DNA of 37,239 nucleotides from an uncultured Prevotella sp. GTDB taxonomy: Bacteria; Bacteroidota; Bacteroidia; Bacteroidales; Bacteroidaceae. Positions 6,964 to 17,039 of this stretch are shown here, piece after piece. Each line of letters begins with the position of its first letter. Positions within the stretch are counted from its first letter, which is position 1. Below the pieces are notes generated by a model, which saw only the letters and a program-made list of their open reading frames with translations, searched no databases and was not told the DNA's origin. The stretch spans positions 1 through 37,239 of the forward strand of contig CAJOPT010000048.1 in the NCBI GenBank assembly GCA_905236455.1, in the 5' to 3' direction. The position numbers and the translations under genes are program-made.

Positions 6964-9522
6964 TTAGTCAAGCCACTTTACATACGCAAAGTCTTGACGG
7001 TGAGGCAGCTTGTCGTTCTTCGGATACATACGTACACATGTCTTGTATGCACCAGCCTGTACAGGATTGAACTTCAGTTCAAAGGTATAGAGGTTACCTT
7101 CCTGTTTAACCATTTTGAATGGGCGAACAGCGTGTATGGTAATCTCGTCAACTGGCTCATTCTTGATTGTAACGAGTTCAAGTCCAACAGCGTCGTTGAG
7201 ACCTGCCTCATCAATAACATAAGTGATGGTTTTATCAACACCTGTCTCTATTTCAGCATAAGCGTCATCCGAGCGTGATACTACACGAATACTATCCCAA
7301 CGCTCAGCAACATTCTCCTTCCAGAGAGCAATATCCTTTGCCAGCTGGTTGTTGTTAGCAGTAAGCTCCTTGAAACGTTTTGCTTCCTTGATATAGAACT
7401 TGTCATAATAGTCATCGAGCTGACGTTTCATAGTGTAATGAGGTGCGATTGTCGCAATTGAGTTCTTGATAACCTTTACCCAATCCTTACTGTAACCAGT
7501 CTTCTTATCCTTATTATAATAAAGCGGTACTATCTCATTCTCTAACAGAGAGTAAATAGTGGCAGCGTCAAGCTGATCCTGATACCCCTGGTTTTGGTAT
7601 GTGCGCTTTTGTGGCAAAGCCCATCCTGCACCTTGACGATAACCTTCGACCCACCATCCATCGAGAACTGAGAGGTTGACAACACCATTCATCTCAGCCT
7701 TTTCACCGGAAGTACCAGAAGCCTCAAGAGGACGTGTCGGAGTGTTCATCCAGATGTCAACACCAGAAACGAGGCGACGTGCCAATTGGAAGTCATAATC
7801 CTCAAGGAAGATAATCTTTCCAAGGAACTCTGGACGTTGTGATATCTCAAAGATTTTCTTGATAAGTCCTTGACCTGCTCCGTCTGCCGGGTGTGCTTTA
7901 CCTGAGAAGAAGAACAATACCGGATGTTCTGGATCATTGACAATCTTTGACAGACGCTCAAGGTCTGTAAAGAGCAAATGTGCACGCTTGTATGTCGCGA
8001 AACGACGGCAGAAGCCAATCATCAGAGCATTAGGATTGATACGCTCAAGCAATGAAACCACACGTGAAGGGTCACCCTGATTCTTCAGCCAAGTCTGTGT
8101 GAACTTCTCGCGTATATACTTGATAAGTTTCTCTTTAAGTGCCATACGAGTCTTCCAGATTTCTGCATCTGGAACATCATAGATGGCATGCCATATCTTC
8201 TCATTTGACTGGTCACCCATAAATGACTCGTCGAAATATTTATCATATAGATTGCGCCACTCAGTAGCTGCCCATGATGGGAAGTGCACACCATTGGTCA
8301 CATAACCTACGTGGTTCTCCTCTGGATAGTAACCTTTCCAGATTGGTGCAAACATCTTCTGACTTACCCAGCCATGAAGTTTTGAAACACCATTAACCTC
8401 CTGACATGTATTAATGGCAAATGTAGACATAGAGAACTTCTCACCCTTGTCATCAGGATTGGTACGTCCCATGCCGATAAATTCATCCCATGTGATACCC
8501 AGTTGCTGTGGATAGCCACCCATGTACTTGCCAAAGAGCTGCTCATCGAAATAGTCATGACCTGCAGGAACCGGAGTGTGGCAGGTATAAAGACCAGAAG
8601 CTCGTACAAGTTCAAGAGCCTGGTTGAAGGTAAGTCCATCCTTGACATAGTCAATCAGACGCTGAAGGTTACAGAGTGCGGCATGTCCCTCATTGCAATG
8701 ATATATATCTTTCTTTATGCCAAGTTTCTTTAGTAAGAGCATACCACCGATACCCAGCAAGATTTCCTGCTTGAGACGGTTTTCCCAGTCACCACCATAC
8801 AGGGCATGTGTGATTGGTTTGTCATACTCAGAGTTCATCTCGTTATCTGTATCTAACAGATAGAGTTTCACACGTCCAACGTTTACACGCCAAACATAAG
8901 CATGAACCTGATAATTCATGTATGGCACATCAACAACAAGAGGATTACCATCTGCATCAAGTTGTCTCTCTATTGGCAGTGTATTGAAGTTCTGAGCCTC
9001 ATAGTTGGCAATTTGTTGACCATCCATAGACAGACTCTGCTTGAAATATCCGAAACGATACATGAAGCCGATGGCGCACATGTCAACATTTGAGTCGGAA
9101 GCCTCTTTAACATAGTCACCGGCAAGCATTCCCAAACCGCCAGAATATATCTTTAACACCTGATTGAGACCATATTCCATACAGAAGTAAGCTACAGACG
9201 GGCGTTTGGAGTCTGGCTTCTCACTCATATAGTCACAGAACCTCTTATAGACATCCTTAACCTTCTTCATGATAACCTTGTCCTTGACAATAGCCTGTTT
9301 ACGCTCATAACTGAGACGCTCAAGCATCAATACAGGGTTATGGCTTACTTCCTCATAAAGAGGCTCGTCAAGGCTCTTCCACATATTGCGGGCCTCATAG
9401 TTCCAAGCCCACCACATGTTGCGTGCGAGCTCGTCAAGACATGCCAGTTCTTTAGGCAGACTTGACTTCACGTTAACCTCTTTCCATTGAGGTTGATTTG
9501 AATAATCAGCTTTAATTTTCAT
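6964..9522 (-). CDS. glgP: Alpha-glucan phosphorylase (GT35, short maltodextrin-phosphorylase-like type)
   Basis: Releases glucose-1-phosphate from the non-reducing ends of glycogen or maltodextrin, using pyridoxal phosphate. The 852 residues begin with the DUF3417-type N-terminal domain ([18 protein letters not shown]), followed by the GT35 core. Seen motifs: YFCMEYGLN and [11 protein letters not shown] near 110-135, HCNEGHAAL, and the cofactor site [14 protein letters not shown] with Lys608 as the expected Schiff-base lysine. The Gly-Glu-Lys order matches the short phosphorylase group better than the E. coli GlgP motif (TSNMKF). It follows glgA after 25 nt, pairing glycogen synthesis with breakdown in one operon. 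Confidence 0.95.
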   Translation of the reverse strand: MKIKADYSNQPQWKEVNVKSSLPKELACLDELARNMWWAWNYEARNMWKSLDEPLYEEVSHNPVLMLERLSYERKQAIVKDKVIMKKVKDVYKRFCDYMSEKPDSKRPSVAYFCMEYGLNQVLKIYSGGLGMLAGDYVKEASDSNVDMCAIGFMYRFGYFKQSLSMDGQQIANYEAQNFNTLPIERQLDADGNPLVVDVPYMNYQVHAYVWRVNVGRVKLYLLDTDNEMNSEYDKPITHALYGGDWENRLKQEILLGIGGMLLLKKLGIKKDIYHCNEGHAALCNLQRLIDYVKDGLTFNQALELVRASGLYTCHTPVPAGHDYFDEQLFGKYMGGYPQQLGITWDEFIGMGRTNPDDKGEKFSMSTFAINTCQEVNGVSKLHGWVSQKMFAPIWKGYYPEENHVGYVTNGVHFPSWAATEWRNLYDKYFDESFMGDQSNEKIWHAIYDVPDAEIWKTRMALKEKLIKYIREKFTQTWLKNQGDPSRVVSLLERINPNALMIGFCRRFATYKRAHLLFTDLERLSKIVNDPEHPVLFFFSGKAHPADGAGQGLIKKIFEISQRPEFLGKIIFLEDYDFQLARRLVSGVDIWMNTPTRPLEASGTSGEKAEMNGVVNLSVLDGWWVEGYRQGAGWALPQKRTYQNQGYQDQLDAATIYSLLENEIVPLYYNKDKKTGYSKDWVKVIKNSIATIAPHYTMKRQLDDYYDKFYIKEAKRFKELTANNNQLAKDIALWKENVAERWDSIRVVSRSDDAYAEIETGVDKTITYVIDEAGLNDAVGLELVTIKNEPVDEITIHAVRPFKMVKQEGNLYTFELKFNPVQAGAYKTCVRMYPKNDKLPHRQDFAYVKWLD

Positions 9523-9547
9523 AAATGATTGATTGGATTATATGATT

Positions 9548-11221
9548 TTATTTGTTATCTTTTTTAATACGCTCGCCTGCGTGGCGCAATGCTATATCAT
9601 AAGCATCTTCATAATATTTTATGAATTCACTCCACAAAGCCTTCTTGGATAGCTTCTCAGCATTTGTACGACATTGTTTCACTTCTGCCTCTGTCATATT
9701 AGAGAATGCCGCAACGGTGTCTTTTATGGCATCTGCCACCTCAGAATAGTTGTAATCTGTGCGATGTATAACTTTAACACCATCACTAATCTCACTATAC
9801 CCTCCCTTTACAGAGTTTGCCCACAGACCAAAGCCTGCCAAGTCTGTGGTTATACAAGGAACCTTGAAGGCTATAGCTTCCAATGGAGTATATCCCCATG
9901 GCTCATAATATGACGGATAGATACAAAGGTCATTACCTAAAACCAGGTCATAATATGTCATATTGAATATTCCATCATTACCTGTAAGATAACAAGGCAG
10001 GAATATCAGTTTTACCTTATCATCCTTTTGGTTCCACATATTATAATACTTCAGCATGCCAAGCACATTATCATGACTCATGTTATGTAGCCAATGAGTA
10101 ATCATCGGAACCTCAAGTGGTGTATCGAACGGCATGTTAAGCTCCAGACGTTCTGTCAAATCTTTTCTCGGGTCTCCCACCCATCCAGGAACTTCTATGA
10201 ACGCCACTACATTTCTCTTTAAGTCACGATCACGCAAAAGTCTGTTTAAAGCTTCAATATAAACATCAATACCTTTGTTGTGGAACTCATATCTCCCGCT
10301 TGTAGAGATGATTAAAGTGTCATCGTCTAAGTCTGTACCCATCAAGGCATTAGCAACGTTCAATAAACATTTTCTTGCAGCTCTTCGCTTCTTTGTAAAC
10401 GTAGCACCTTTAGGCACGAAGTTATTCTCGAATCCATTTGGGAGGACAACATCTACAGGTTTGTCAAGAAGCTCCTTGCATTCATTTGCGGTTATCTCGC
10501 TGACAGTAGTAAAACAATCTACATATTTTGCTGTTTGTTTTTCTATAGAATGTTTACTTTGTATATTGAGCTCCTCAGCCATCTGGTCACCGTTGTAGGC
10601 AAAAAGATAATCATAAAGAGGTTTGTTATTTCCCGCGATAGAACGTCCAATGCTTGTTGCATGTGTAGTGAATACAGACGCAATCTGTGGTATTTCATGT
10701 TGTAACCAAAGCAGTCCAAGACCAGTCATCCATTCATTGGCATGATAAACAACTTTCTGTCCGTCTAATTTGAAGAAATTATAGAAACTCTTTATAACCA
10801 AGGCTACAGCATAAGAGAACATCGAGGCTTCATCATAATCACCATAGGCATGTAGACTATCAACCTTGAACAATTCCCATACCTTTCCGTAGATCTGGTC
10901 TTTTATCTCAAAATACGGTTTGAAATCCACCAGAATGGCAATTGGTTTTCCAGGTATATTCCACCTTCCGACCTTTAGTTTAAGGCCATCTTTTTCCGAA
11001 GCCGATTTCTTCCATTTAGCAAGCAGCTTCTGATCCTCAACGAAATAAGGATTTTTCTGTTCATTCCAACAGTCAGGTCCTATAAATATAATATGGTCAT
11101 TTATCTTATCCTGCAACGTCTTTGCCCTTGTAGACAAAACGGTATAGATTCCACCAACCTTATTACATACCTCCCAACTACTTTCAAATATATAATCTGG
11201 AAAAAGTTTATTCTCTTTCAT
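9548..11221 (-). CDS. glgA: Glycogen synthase of the GT3 (eukaryotic-like) family
   Basis: Elongates alpha-1,4-glucan from a nucleotide-sugar donor in the cytoplasm. The N-terminal FESSWEVCNKVGGIYTVLST and the C-terminal PSYYEPWGYTPLEAIAFKVP followed by TTDLAGFG match the GT3 family of fungal and animal glycogen synthases rather than the GT5 GlgA of E. coli, which has a KTGGL-type opening. At 557 residues it is shorter than the eukaryotic enzymes (about 700) and lacks their phosphorylated tails. First gene of the operon with glgP. The donor (UDP- or ADP-glucose) cannot be read from the sequence. The symbol glgA is used for function; the fold family differs from enterobacterial GlgA. Confidence 0.93.
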   Translation of the reverse strand: MKENKLFPDYIFESSWEVCNKVGGIYTVLSTRAKTLQDKINDHIIFIGPDCWNEQKNPYFVEDQKLLAKWKKSASEKDGLKLKVGRWNIPGKPIAILVDFKPYFEIKDQIYGKVWELFKVDSLHAYGDYDEASMFSYAVALVIKSFYNFFKLDGQKVVYHANEWMTGLGLLWLQHEIPQIASVFTTHATSIGRSIAGNNKPLYDYLFAYNGDQMAEELNIQSKHSIEKQTAKYVDCFTTVSEITANECKELLDKPVDVVLPNGFENNFVPKGATFTKKRRAARKCLLNVANALMGTDLDDDTLIISTSGRYEFHNKGIDVYIEALNRLLRDRDLKRNVVAFIEVPGWVGDPRKDLTERLELNMPFDTPLEVPMITHWLHNMSHDNVLGMLKYYNMWNQKDDKVKLIFLPCYLTGNDGIFNMTYYDLVLGNDLCIYPSYYEPWGYTPLEAIAFKVPCITTDLAGFGLWANSVKGGYSEISDGVKVIHRTDYNYSEVADAIKDTVAAFSNMTEAEVKQCRTNAEKLSKKALWSEFIKYYEDAYDIALRHAGERIKKDNK

Positions 11222-11262
11222 AAAAAATCACTAAAACAGGGTACGTACGCTTATTTCGGCTG

Positions 11263-11270
11263 CAAAGGTA
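11263..11270 (-). promoter_or_regulatory. -7 promoter element of the glgA-glgP operon
   Basis: TACCTTTG on the minus strand, followed by CAGCCG, is a perfect Bacteroidetes -7 box 42 nt before the glgA ATG. The -33 region (about 11291-11294) has no TTTG. The rest of the 199-bp gap between this gene and the exported-protein gene at 11421 shows no other element I can support. Confidence 0.55.
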
Positions 11271-11420
11271 CAAAAAAAAACATTAAATCTTCCTATATTC
11301 TTTGTAATTTTTCGAATAATAATCGCTTTTCTTGATATAGAACATCTCAAAATATGTAATCCTTAAAAGAAGGAGAGAATTGGTTGCATGAATAGGATAA
11401 ATATGAAGAAGCAGAATATC

Positions 11421-11978
11421 TTATGATGGCTCAACGCTATAGAATTTTACCAAATAGATCTCAGGCCATATTGTGATATCAACAGCAACAGTAGTGCCTT
11501 TTTTGTTAAACTCAAGACAATTTGATTTGTTCCTTTTGATTTTATGCGTGAACCCCATTCTTTTAAGTTCCTCAACAATCTGCCAATAATACCTTTTACT
11601 CCAGAATATAATCTCAAAATTCAAGTTCCTGCCTTTCACTTTATCAATAACGGCAAAACTTCCAGAATCTGAGCGTTTGAACAACTTATACAAAGGTTGT
11701 TTGTCCTTATCGAAGTCTGTGTTTGCATGCAAATGATATCCCCATAAGATGCATGAGTCATTATTTTCCATTACACTCTTTGCCTTGATATGATGCAATC
11801 CAAACTCTTTAAAAGGCATATGGCGATTATTCCCACCCGTCTTGGAACGTTGGTATTGTAACAGATGAATGACAGGAATCTGCAATACCTTTGTGTCCTG
11901 AGAAGACACGGACACAGAAGATACAGTCAAGACAAAGACTGTCAATATGAGATATAGTCTGGCTTTCTTATATGACAT
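11421..11978 (-). CDS. Exported protein of unknown function
   Basis: I choose the ATG at 11978, giving 185 residues that begin MSYKKARLYLILTVFVLTVSSVSVSSQ, a clear signal peptide. A longer frame from 12047 would overlap nadE and bury the signal. The start lies 1 nt beyond the nadE stop, so translation is probably coupled. The mature part has a basic, aromatic C-terminal domain (YYWQIVEELKRMGFTHKIKR, VDITIWPEIYLVKFYS) that could form a small alpha/beta fold. I do not recognise the family. It is the last gene of the long moxR-bat-nadE block. Confidence 0.7.
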   Translation of the reverse strand: MSYKKARLYLILTVFVLTVSSVSVSSQDTKVLQIPVIHLLQYQRSKTGGNNRHMPFKEFGLHHIKAKSVMENNDSCILWGYHLHANTDFDKDKQPLYKLFKRSDSGSFAVIDKVKGRNLNFEIIFWSKRYYWQIVEELKRMGFTHKIKRNKSNCLEFNKKGTTVAVDITIWPEIYLVKFYSVEPS

Positions 11979-11979
11979 C

Positions 11980-13959
11980 TTAGAGATTATCGCATTCTGT
12001 AAGCCACAGATGACTCGACGCGTCGCTTGGCATACGCCAGTCACCACGTGGGGACAGACTTACACTACCGACTTTTGGACCATCCGGTAGACAGCTCCGT
12101 TTAAATTGTTGGCTGAAGAATCGACGTATAAATACCTTGAGCCAGTGTTTGACAGTATCCTCATCATATTTCCCCATGAAGGCTTTCTTTGCCATATAAT
12201 ACAACTTTGCCGGTCTGAATCCGAAACGAAGGAAATAGTACAGGAAGAAGTCATGAAGCTCATAAGGTCCAACGAGGTCTTCTGTCTTTTGCTTGATATT
12301 ACCTTGCTCATCAGCAGGTGTGAGCTCAGGGCTTATAGGCGTGTCAACGATATCATACAGAGTCGTTGCCGTCTTGGAGTCTCCTGTCTGTTTAAAAGAA
12401 TCTGCAACATAACGAACCATATATTGTATCAGTGTCTTTGGAATACTTGCATTTACTCCATACATAGACATATGGTCACCATTATATGTCGCCCACCCCA
12501 GTGCCAGTTCTGAGAGATCACCTGTGCCCACGACCAAGCCTCCGAAGTGATTAGTGAGATCCATAAGAATCTGAGTACGTTCACGAGCCTGTGAATTTTC
12601 GTATGTGACATCATGAACATTAATGTCGTGTCCGATATCTTCGAAGTGTTGTGTAACTGCTTTGGCTATATTTATTTCACGAATAGAGATTCCCAAGCCA
12701 TTCATTAGAGAAATAGCATTATTATATGTACGGTCGGTTGTACCGAAGCCTGGCATGGTCACTCCTAAGATACCTTTTCTGTCATATCCCAACTTGTCAA
12801 ATGTCTTTACGCAAACAAGCAAGGCAAGTGTTGAGTCCAAACCACCACTTATCCCGATGACCACCTTTCTTGAGTTTGTATGAACAAGTCGTTTGGCAAG
12901 ACCGGCAATCTGAATGTTAAATATCTCATCACATGATTTCTGCATATCTTTCGATTGAGGAATAAATGGATGAGCATCTATCGTGCGGTATTTTAAAATA
13001 GCATTCTCTTCATCATGACATTCAGCTAATGTGTTCCCGCCATTATTATCATTGTCTTCTGATGAGGAGCCACAATACCATATTCTTGAGGTATAATCTT
13101 TTTGTGCGTTTCTGAATGTGGTATTCTTCATACGCTCACTTCTAAGTCTCTCTACATCTATTTCGGAAATAACAATCTGAGGATTAAAGTCAAACCGATT
13201 GCCCTCCGCCAAAAGCGTACCATTCTCATATATTATGGCATTTCCACCGAAAACAACATCCTGTGTACTTTCTCCAAATCCACAACTACTATAAACATAT
13301 CCGGAGATGGTACGTGCACTTTGCTGTGACAATAGAGATTTAAGATAGTCGTGTTTTCCTATCAACTCATCACTTGCAGAAAGATTGAATACAATGTCGG
13401 CACCGCATAATGCAAGAGGTGTACTGACAGGTTCTGGCGACCAGACATCCTCACATATCTCAACTCCGAACCGTACGTCATCAGAGGTTTGGAAAAGAAC
13501 ATTTCCATTGTCCATATCAACAGCTTGACCAGCATAAACGAACTCACCAGGATTAATGTCATCGGATGAGGCAAACCATCTCTTCTCATAAAACTCACCG
13601 TAATTAGGTATATAAGTCTTAGGTATCAAGAAAAGTGTGCCATGACTAATAATCGCAGCACAATTCAAAAGAATATTATTGTATGGTACGGGAACTCCTA
13701 CTATAGATATAATGTCCAAGTCGTTTGAGATTTCCACCAGTTTCCCTATGGCATTCTCTGCTTCTTTCAAGAGATGTCCCTGTGTGAATAGATCCTGGCA
13801 TGTATATCCAGTTATGCATAGCTCTGGGAAAGCTATAATCTCAACACCCTGTCTTTCCGCTTCAAGAATCTGTTTATCAATCTGTTCAACATTGTATTCT
13901 ATGTCTGCCACCTTCACAGAAGGAACAGATGCGGCAACTCTAATGAATCCGTACTTCAT
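11980..13959 (-). CDS. nadE: Glutamine-dependent NAD+ synthetase
   Basis: Makes NAD+ from nicotinate adenine dinucleotide, ATP and glutamine-derived ammonia. The 659-residue protein has the two-domain form: an N-terminal nitrilase-type glutaminase with the triad E46 (FPELCIT), K114 (IPKTYIPNY) and C169 (VEICEDVW), and a C-terminal synthetase with the P-loop S371-G-G-L-D-S (GISGGLDSTLALLVC). Later motifs GTGDLSELALGWATYNGD and SPELTPADEQG are also present. Both active sites look complete. It lies 32 nt after the Smr-domain gene and 1 nt before the exported-protein gene, so it is probably part of the long operon. Confidence 0.96.
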   Translation of the reverse strand: MKYGFIRVAASVPSVKVADIEYNVEQIDKQILEAERQGVEIIAFPELCITGYTCQDLFTQGHLLKEAENAIGKLVEISNDLDIISIVGVPVPYNNILLNCAAIISHGTLFLIPKTYIPNYGEFYEKRWFASSDDINPGEFVYAGQAVDMDNGNVLFQTSDDVRFGVEICEDVWSPEPVSTPLALCGADIVFNLSASDELIGKHDYLKSLLSQQSARTISGYVYSSCGFGESTQDVVFGGNAIIYENGTLLAEGNRFDFNPQIVISEIDVERLRSERMKNTTFRNAQKDYTSRIWYCGSSSEDNDNNGGNTLAECHDEENAILKYRTIDAHPFIPQSKDMQKSCDEIFNIQIAGLAKRLVHTNSRKVVIGISGGLDSTLALLVCVKTFDKLGYDRKGILGVTMPGFGTTDRTYNNAISLMNGLGISIREINIAKAVTQHFEDIGHDINVHDVTYENSQARERTQILMDLTNHFGGLVVGTGDLSELALGWATYNGDHMSMYGVNASIPKTLIQYMVRYVADSFKQTGDSKTATTLYDIVDTPISPELTPADEQGNIKQKTEDLVGPYELHDFFLYYFLRFGFRPAKLYYMAKKAFMGKYDEDTVKHWLKVFIRRFFSQQFKRSCLPDGPKVGSVSLSPRGDWRMPSDASSHLWLTECDNL

Positions 13960-13991
13960 AATATATACAAATATGTTTGGAGCCTATGTTA

Positions 13992-15086
13992 TTATTTTAT
14001 TGTCACTTGAGTAGCACCATATCCATACTCTTGGAATGATGCATCTTGATAAGAATATCTTTTGTATTTGTAATTCAACTCATGAATAATGCTCTGCCTT
14101 AGAACGCCCTCCCCTTTTCCATGTATAAATATCAATCTCATTCCTTTCTTGCTCTTATATTGCTCAAGAGTCTTCCGGAAAACATCAAGCTGATACTCAA
14201 GAATGTCACCGGCACTCATTCCCGCCGTTGTTTCCAATAGTTTATCAGCATGAAGGTCAACTACAATCTTATTGTCGTGCATCCGCTGATTAGTGACATG
14301 AGGTTTATTCTGTGTTTTCTCATTGCGACTGATAAGATTTTCCTTGAGCTGCTTCACGTCAATTGTCATAGGGCGCCGGGGAACATCATTCTCCACTATT
14401 GGATAGACCAATGCCGGAGTCTCAAAAAAGTCATTCTCTGTAAACGTGTGAAGTTTGTAAAACTTAACGGCATCAATCCGGAAACGTGCGTCCACGCTGG
14501 GCTTAATCATAAAAGTCTTGTCTCTCTTATACGCAACAATCTGAATACATGTTTGCTCCATATCATTCAACTGGCTGCGTGAGAATTCTTCGATGAATTC
14601 TTTGGTATTTGGCTCGACTTCGCCAGAGGAGCGCAAAGACCAGTTAGCACCTTCGGCAGTCATATATATATAATGTATATAATAATTTGAGTCATTCACA
14701 AAATAGGACTCAAATGTAGTGTTTGAGATGTCATGGATATCAATCGGGACAAAAGCAAGGTATGCGGAAAGAGCATCACCGCCTTTACGTTCAACAGGCT
14801 TAGCAATGAAATTGTCAGAAGGATCATAGTCTTCCTCATCCTCCGCATCTTGAGCTTTCATTCGTTCCTTTATAGAGAGATTCTCTTGCATACCCTTCGT
14901 CTGTTTGCTTTCCACAATATGTTTGGTCGTATAGTCCTCATCTGTCACAACGACGACATCATTGACAGGGAAAGGTATCTCAAAGCCATCCGCATCTTCG
15001 ACCAAAACGATATTCTTCCCTTGGAAACCTGCGACAACACCACCTCCGGTTTCACTTAAGAATCTTACTTTATCTCCTATCTTCAT
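13992..15086 (-). CDS. DUF2027/Smr-domain protein
   Basis: A 364-residue protein with an N-terminal DUF2027-type region opening MKIGDKVRFLSETGGGVVAGF, typical of Bacteroidetes, a middle beta-rich domain (about 95-235, with SNYYIHYIYMTAEG), and a C-terminal Smr domain (about 275-362) with VVDLHADKL and the HGKGEGVLR motif. Smr domains of MutS2-type proteins bind or nick branched DNA or cleave RNA; here there is no MutS ATPase, so the substrate is unknown. The KVRFL start region is reminiscent of MutS2 KOW-like modules. An AAGGAAC ribosome-binding site lies about 6 nt before the ATG. It sits 30 nt after queA. Confidence 0.9.
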   Translation of the reverse strand: MKIGDKVRFLSETGGGVVAGFQGKNIVLVEDADGFEIPFPVNDVVVVTDEDYTTKHIVESKQTKGMQENLSIKERMKAQDAEDEEDYDPSDNFIAKPVERKGGDALSAYLAFVPIDIHDISNTTFESYFVNDSNYYIHYIYMTAEGANWSLRSSGEVEPNTKEFIEEFSRSQLNDMEQTCIQIVAYKRDKTFMIKPSVDARFRIDAVKFYKLHTFTENDFFETPALVYPIVENDVPRRPMTIDVKQLKENLISRNEKTQNKPHVTNQRMHDNKIVVDLHADKLLETTAGMSAGDILEYQLDVFRKTLEQYKSKKGMRLIFIHGKGEGVLRQSIIHELNYKYKRYSYQDASFQEYGYGATQVTIK

Positions 15087-15116
15087 ATATAATTGTTCCT
15101 TTCTATTTTCAGATTA

Positions 15117-16331
15117 TTATGGTATGAGTAAACTACTGTCACCGTAGCTTAGAAAACGGAATTTATTCTTTATGGCATAGTCATATATCTGCTTCCAGTC
15201 ACCGTGCACAAACGCACTTACGAGTAAAAGCAGTGTGCTTTGAGGCTGGTGGAAGTTTGTAACCATCATCTTTACGATTTTAAATTCATATCCAGGCGCT
15301 ATTATTATTTGAGTACTGGAATGTAGAGCATCTAATCCATTGCGCTCCAGATAGCTGATTATCTCTTTAATAGCATCCATAGGAGTAATCTCCGAAATAA
15401 TATCGTAAGGCTCCCATTGACTTACATGAAGCTCCTCTTCTGATAATTGAGGATTCTTCCTGAGCTTTGCACCCATATAATAGAGGCTCTCCAGAGTTCG
15501 TACACTTGTAGTTCCTACCGCAATGGCATTGGCGCCATGTCTGAGAAGACTCTCCAGAGTCGTTTTCTTAACACATACATATTCTGTATGCATTTCATGA
15601 TCCCCGATTTCCTCAGTCTTAACAGGTTTGAATGTGCCTGCCCCGACATGCAACGTCAGCTCTTCTCGTTCAATTCCATTGTTGTCTAACGCCTCAAGAA
15701 CTTCATTTGTAAAATGCAAACCTGCAGTAGGGGCTGCCACACTGCCCTTTATCTTAGAATAGACAGTCTGATATGTGGTTTTATCGCTTTCTTGAGTCTC
15801 ACGATTCAGATATGGTGGAATAGGAAGCTCACCGACGGCATCAAGAATCTCAGCGAAAGAGACCTGTGGATTGTCCCAGGAAAAGCATACATTTACTCCG
15901 CCTAAAGCATTGCTCTTTGATACGCAAAGGTCAAGTATGTTTCCATTGACATTAACTTTCCTTGTCAAAATCCCATCTTTCCATTTTTTCTGATTGCCAA
16001 CAAGACATAGCCAAGAACACTCTCCTCTCGTTTGGAACATCTGTTCATAATCAGTTGGGGCAATCGGCTCCAAAAGGAAAACTTCTATAATGGCACCAGT
16101 AGACTTTCTAAAATGTATACGTGCTTGTATTACCTTTGTGTTATTAAATACCATTAATGCCCCGGAAGGCAAATATCTTGGAAGGTTGAAAAACACATCA
16201 TCGGTTATTTCACCCTTACGATATATAAGCAGTTTACTATGATCCCGTTGCTCTTTAGGGAATTTTGCGATGAAATCATCAGGCAATGGGTAATTATAAT
16301 CAGCTATATGTAAATGTTTCGTATCCATCAT
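15117..16331 (-). CDS. queA: S-adenosylmethionine:tRNA ribosyltransferase-isomerase
   Basis: Transfers and isomerises the ribose of S-adenosylmethionine onto preQ1 in tRNA, giving epoxyqueuosine in the queuosine pathway. Signature segments: FIAKFPKEQRDHSKLL, MVFNNTKVIQARI, GSVAAPTAGLHFT, HVGAGTFKPV and NFHQPQSTLLLLVSAF. The longest frame opens at 16358 inside the PAP2 gene; I prefer the ATG pair at 16331/16328, which gives MMDTKHLHIADYNYPLP and clears the PAP2 stop at 16339. The protein is then 404 residues; most QueA are about 340-350, and the extra length lies in internal loops. Cotranscribed with PAP2 upstream and the Smr gene downstream. Confidence 0.94.
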   Translation of the reverse strand: MMDTKHLHIADYNYPLPDDFIAKFPKEQRDHSKLLIYRKGEITDDVFFNLPRYLPSGALMVFNNTKVIQARIHFRKSTGAIIEVFLLEPIAPTDYEQMFQTRGECSWLCLVGNQKKWKDGILTRKVNVNGNILDLCVSKSNALGGVNVCFSWDNPQVSFAEILDAVGELPIPPYLNRETQESDKTTYQTVYSKIKGSVAAPTAGLHFTNEVLEALDNNGIEREELTLHVGAGTFKPVKTEEIGDHEMHTEYVCVKKTTLESLLRHGANAIAVGTTSVRTLESLYYMGAKLRKNPQLSEEELHVSQWEPYDIISEITPMDAIKEIISYLERNGLDALHSSTQIIIAPGYEFKIVKMMVTNFHQPQSTLLLLVSAFVHGDWKQIYDYAIKNKFRFLSYGDSSLLIP

Positions 16332-16338
16332 AATATTT

Positions 16339-17037
16339 TTATAGAGCAGTAATAACACTCTTTATGATTACATATATCATTATGAATGCTATAATATTCA
16401 ACACATAATCAATGTCCGGCAGACTATATCCGGTTTTCGTGTATTGAGAAGAAATATAGTGTAGTTTCGGGCTTATCTTAGTATATAGTCGCATATAGCT
16501 TAAATACACTATCACACCAATAATGATACCGTACAATAGCCCCACTATAATATCCGAAGGATAATGAGCTGCAAGATACAGACGAGACCAGCAATTAATC
16601 AGCGACCATCCCAGCATAAACAATGAAAACAATCTGTTCTTGACCAACAGACAAAAGAACACCGCGACAGATGCTGTATTAGCCGCATGGGAAGAGAAAA
16701 AGCTGAAGTTATTTGGCACATATCCTTTAATAATCTCTACCATACCTTTCAACTCAGGATCAGCAACTGGACGCAGACGAGCTAAATATGGTTTTACAAT
16801 AATGTCAGACACTCCTCCGCTAAGTAATACACAGAAGCCAACAGAGATTACTATCAACAATATTTGTGCTAATTTCTCGTTGTTCTTTATTACCAGATAA
16901 AGAAGTATAATATAAAGAGGTAGCCATGTGAAGCCGTTTGTCACTGTTAAGGCAAACTCATCGACAAAGACGGAACCGCTGCCATTGAATGCCAATAGCA
17001 GTTCCTTGTCAATCTCAAGCCATCTCTCCAATTCCAT
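16339..17037 (-). CDS. PAP2-superfamily membrane phosphatase
   Basis: An integral membrane acid phosphatase of the PAP2 superfamily. All three catalytic motifs are present: K82-x6-R89-P90 (KPYLARLRP), S115-S-H117 in place of PSGH, and S151-R152-x5-H158-x3-D162 (SRLYLAAHYPSD). Roughly five to six hydrophobic helices surround them. Family members dephosphorylate undecaprenyl pyrophosphate, phosphatidylglycerol phosphate or lipid A; the substrate cannot be fixed from sequence, and undecaprenyl-PP recycling is a reasonable guess. It begins 2 nt after the batD-batE stop and ends 7 nt before queA, so it is embedded in the operon. Confidence 0.9.
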   Translation of the reverse strand: MELERWLEIDKELLLAFNGSGSVFVDEFALTVTNGFTWLPLYIILLYLVIKNNEKLAQILLIVISVGFCVLLSGGVSDIIVKPYLARLRPVADPELKGMVEIIKGYVPNNFSFFSSHAANTASVAVFFCLLVKNRLFSLFMLGWSLINCWSRLYLAAHYPSDIIVGLLYGIIIGVIVYLSYMRLYTKISPKLHYISSQYTKTGYSLPDIDYVLNIIAFIMIYVIIKSVITAL

Positions 17038-17039
17038 AT

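Noticed and set aside
12106..12513. Plus-strand frame of 135 codons
   Set aside because: Lies wholly within the conserved synthetase domain of nadE on the other strand and has no recognisable domain or start context.
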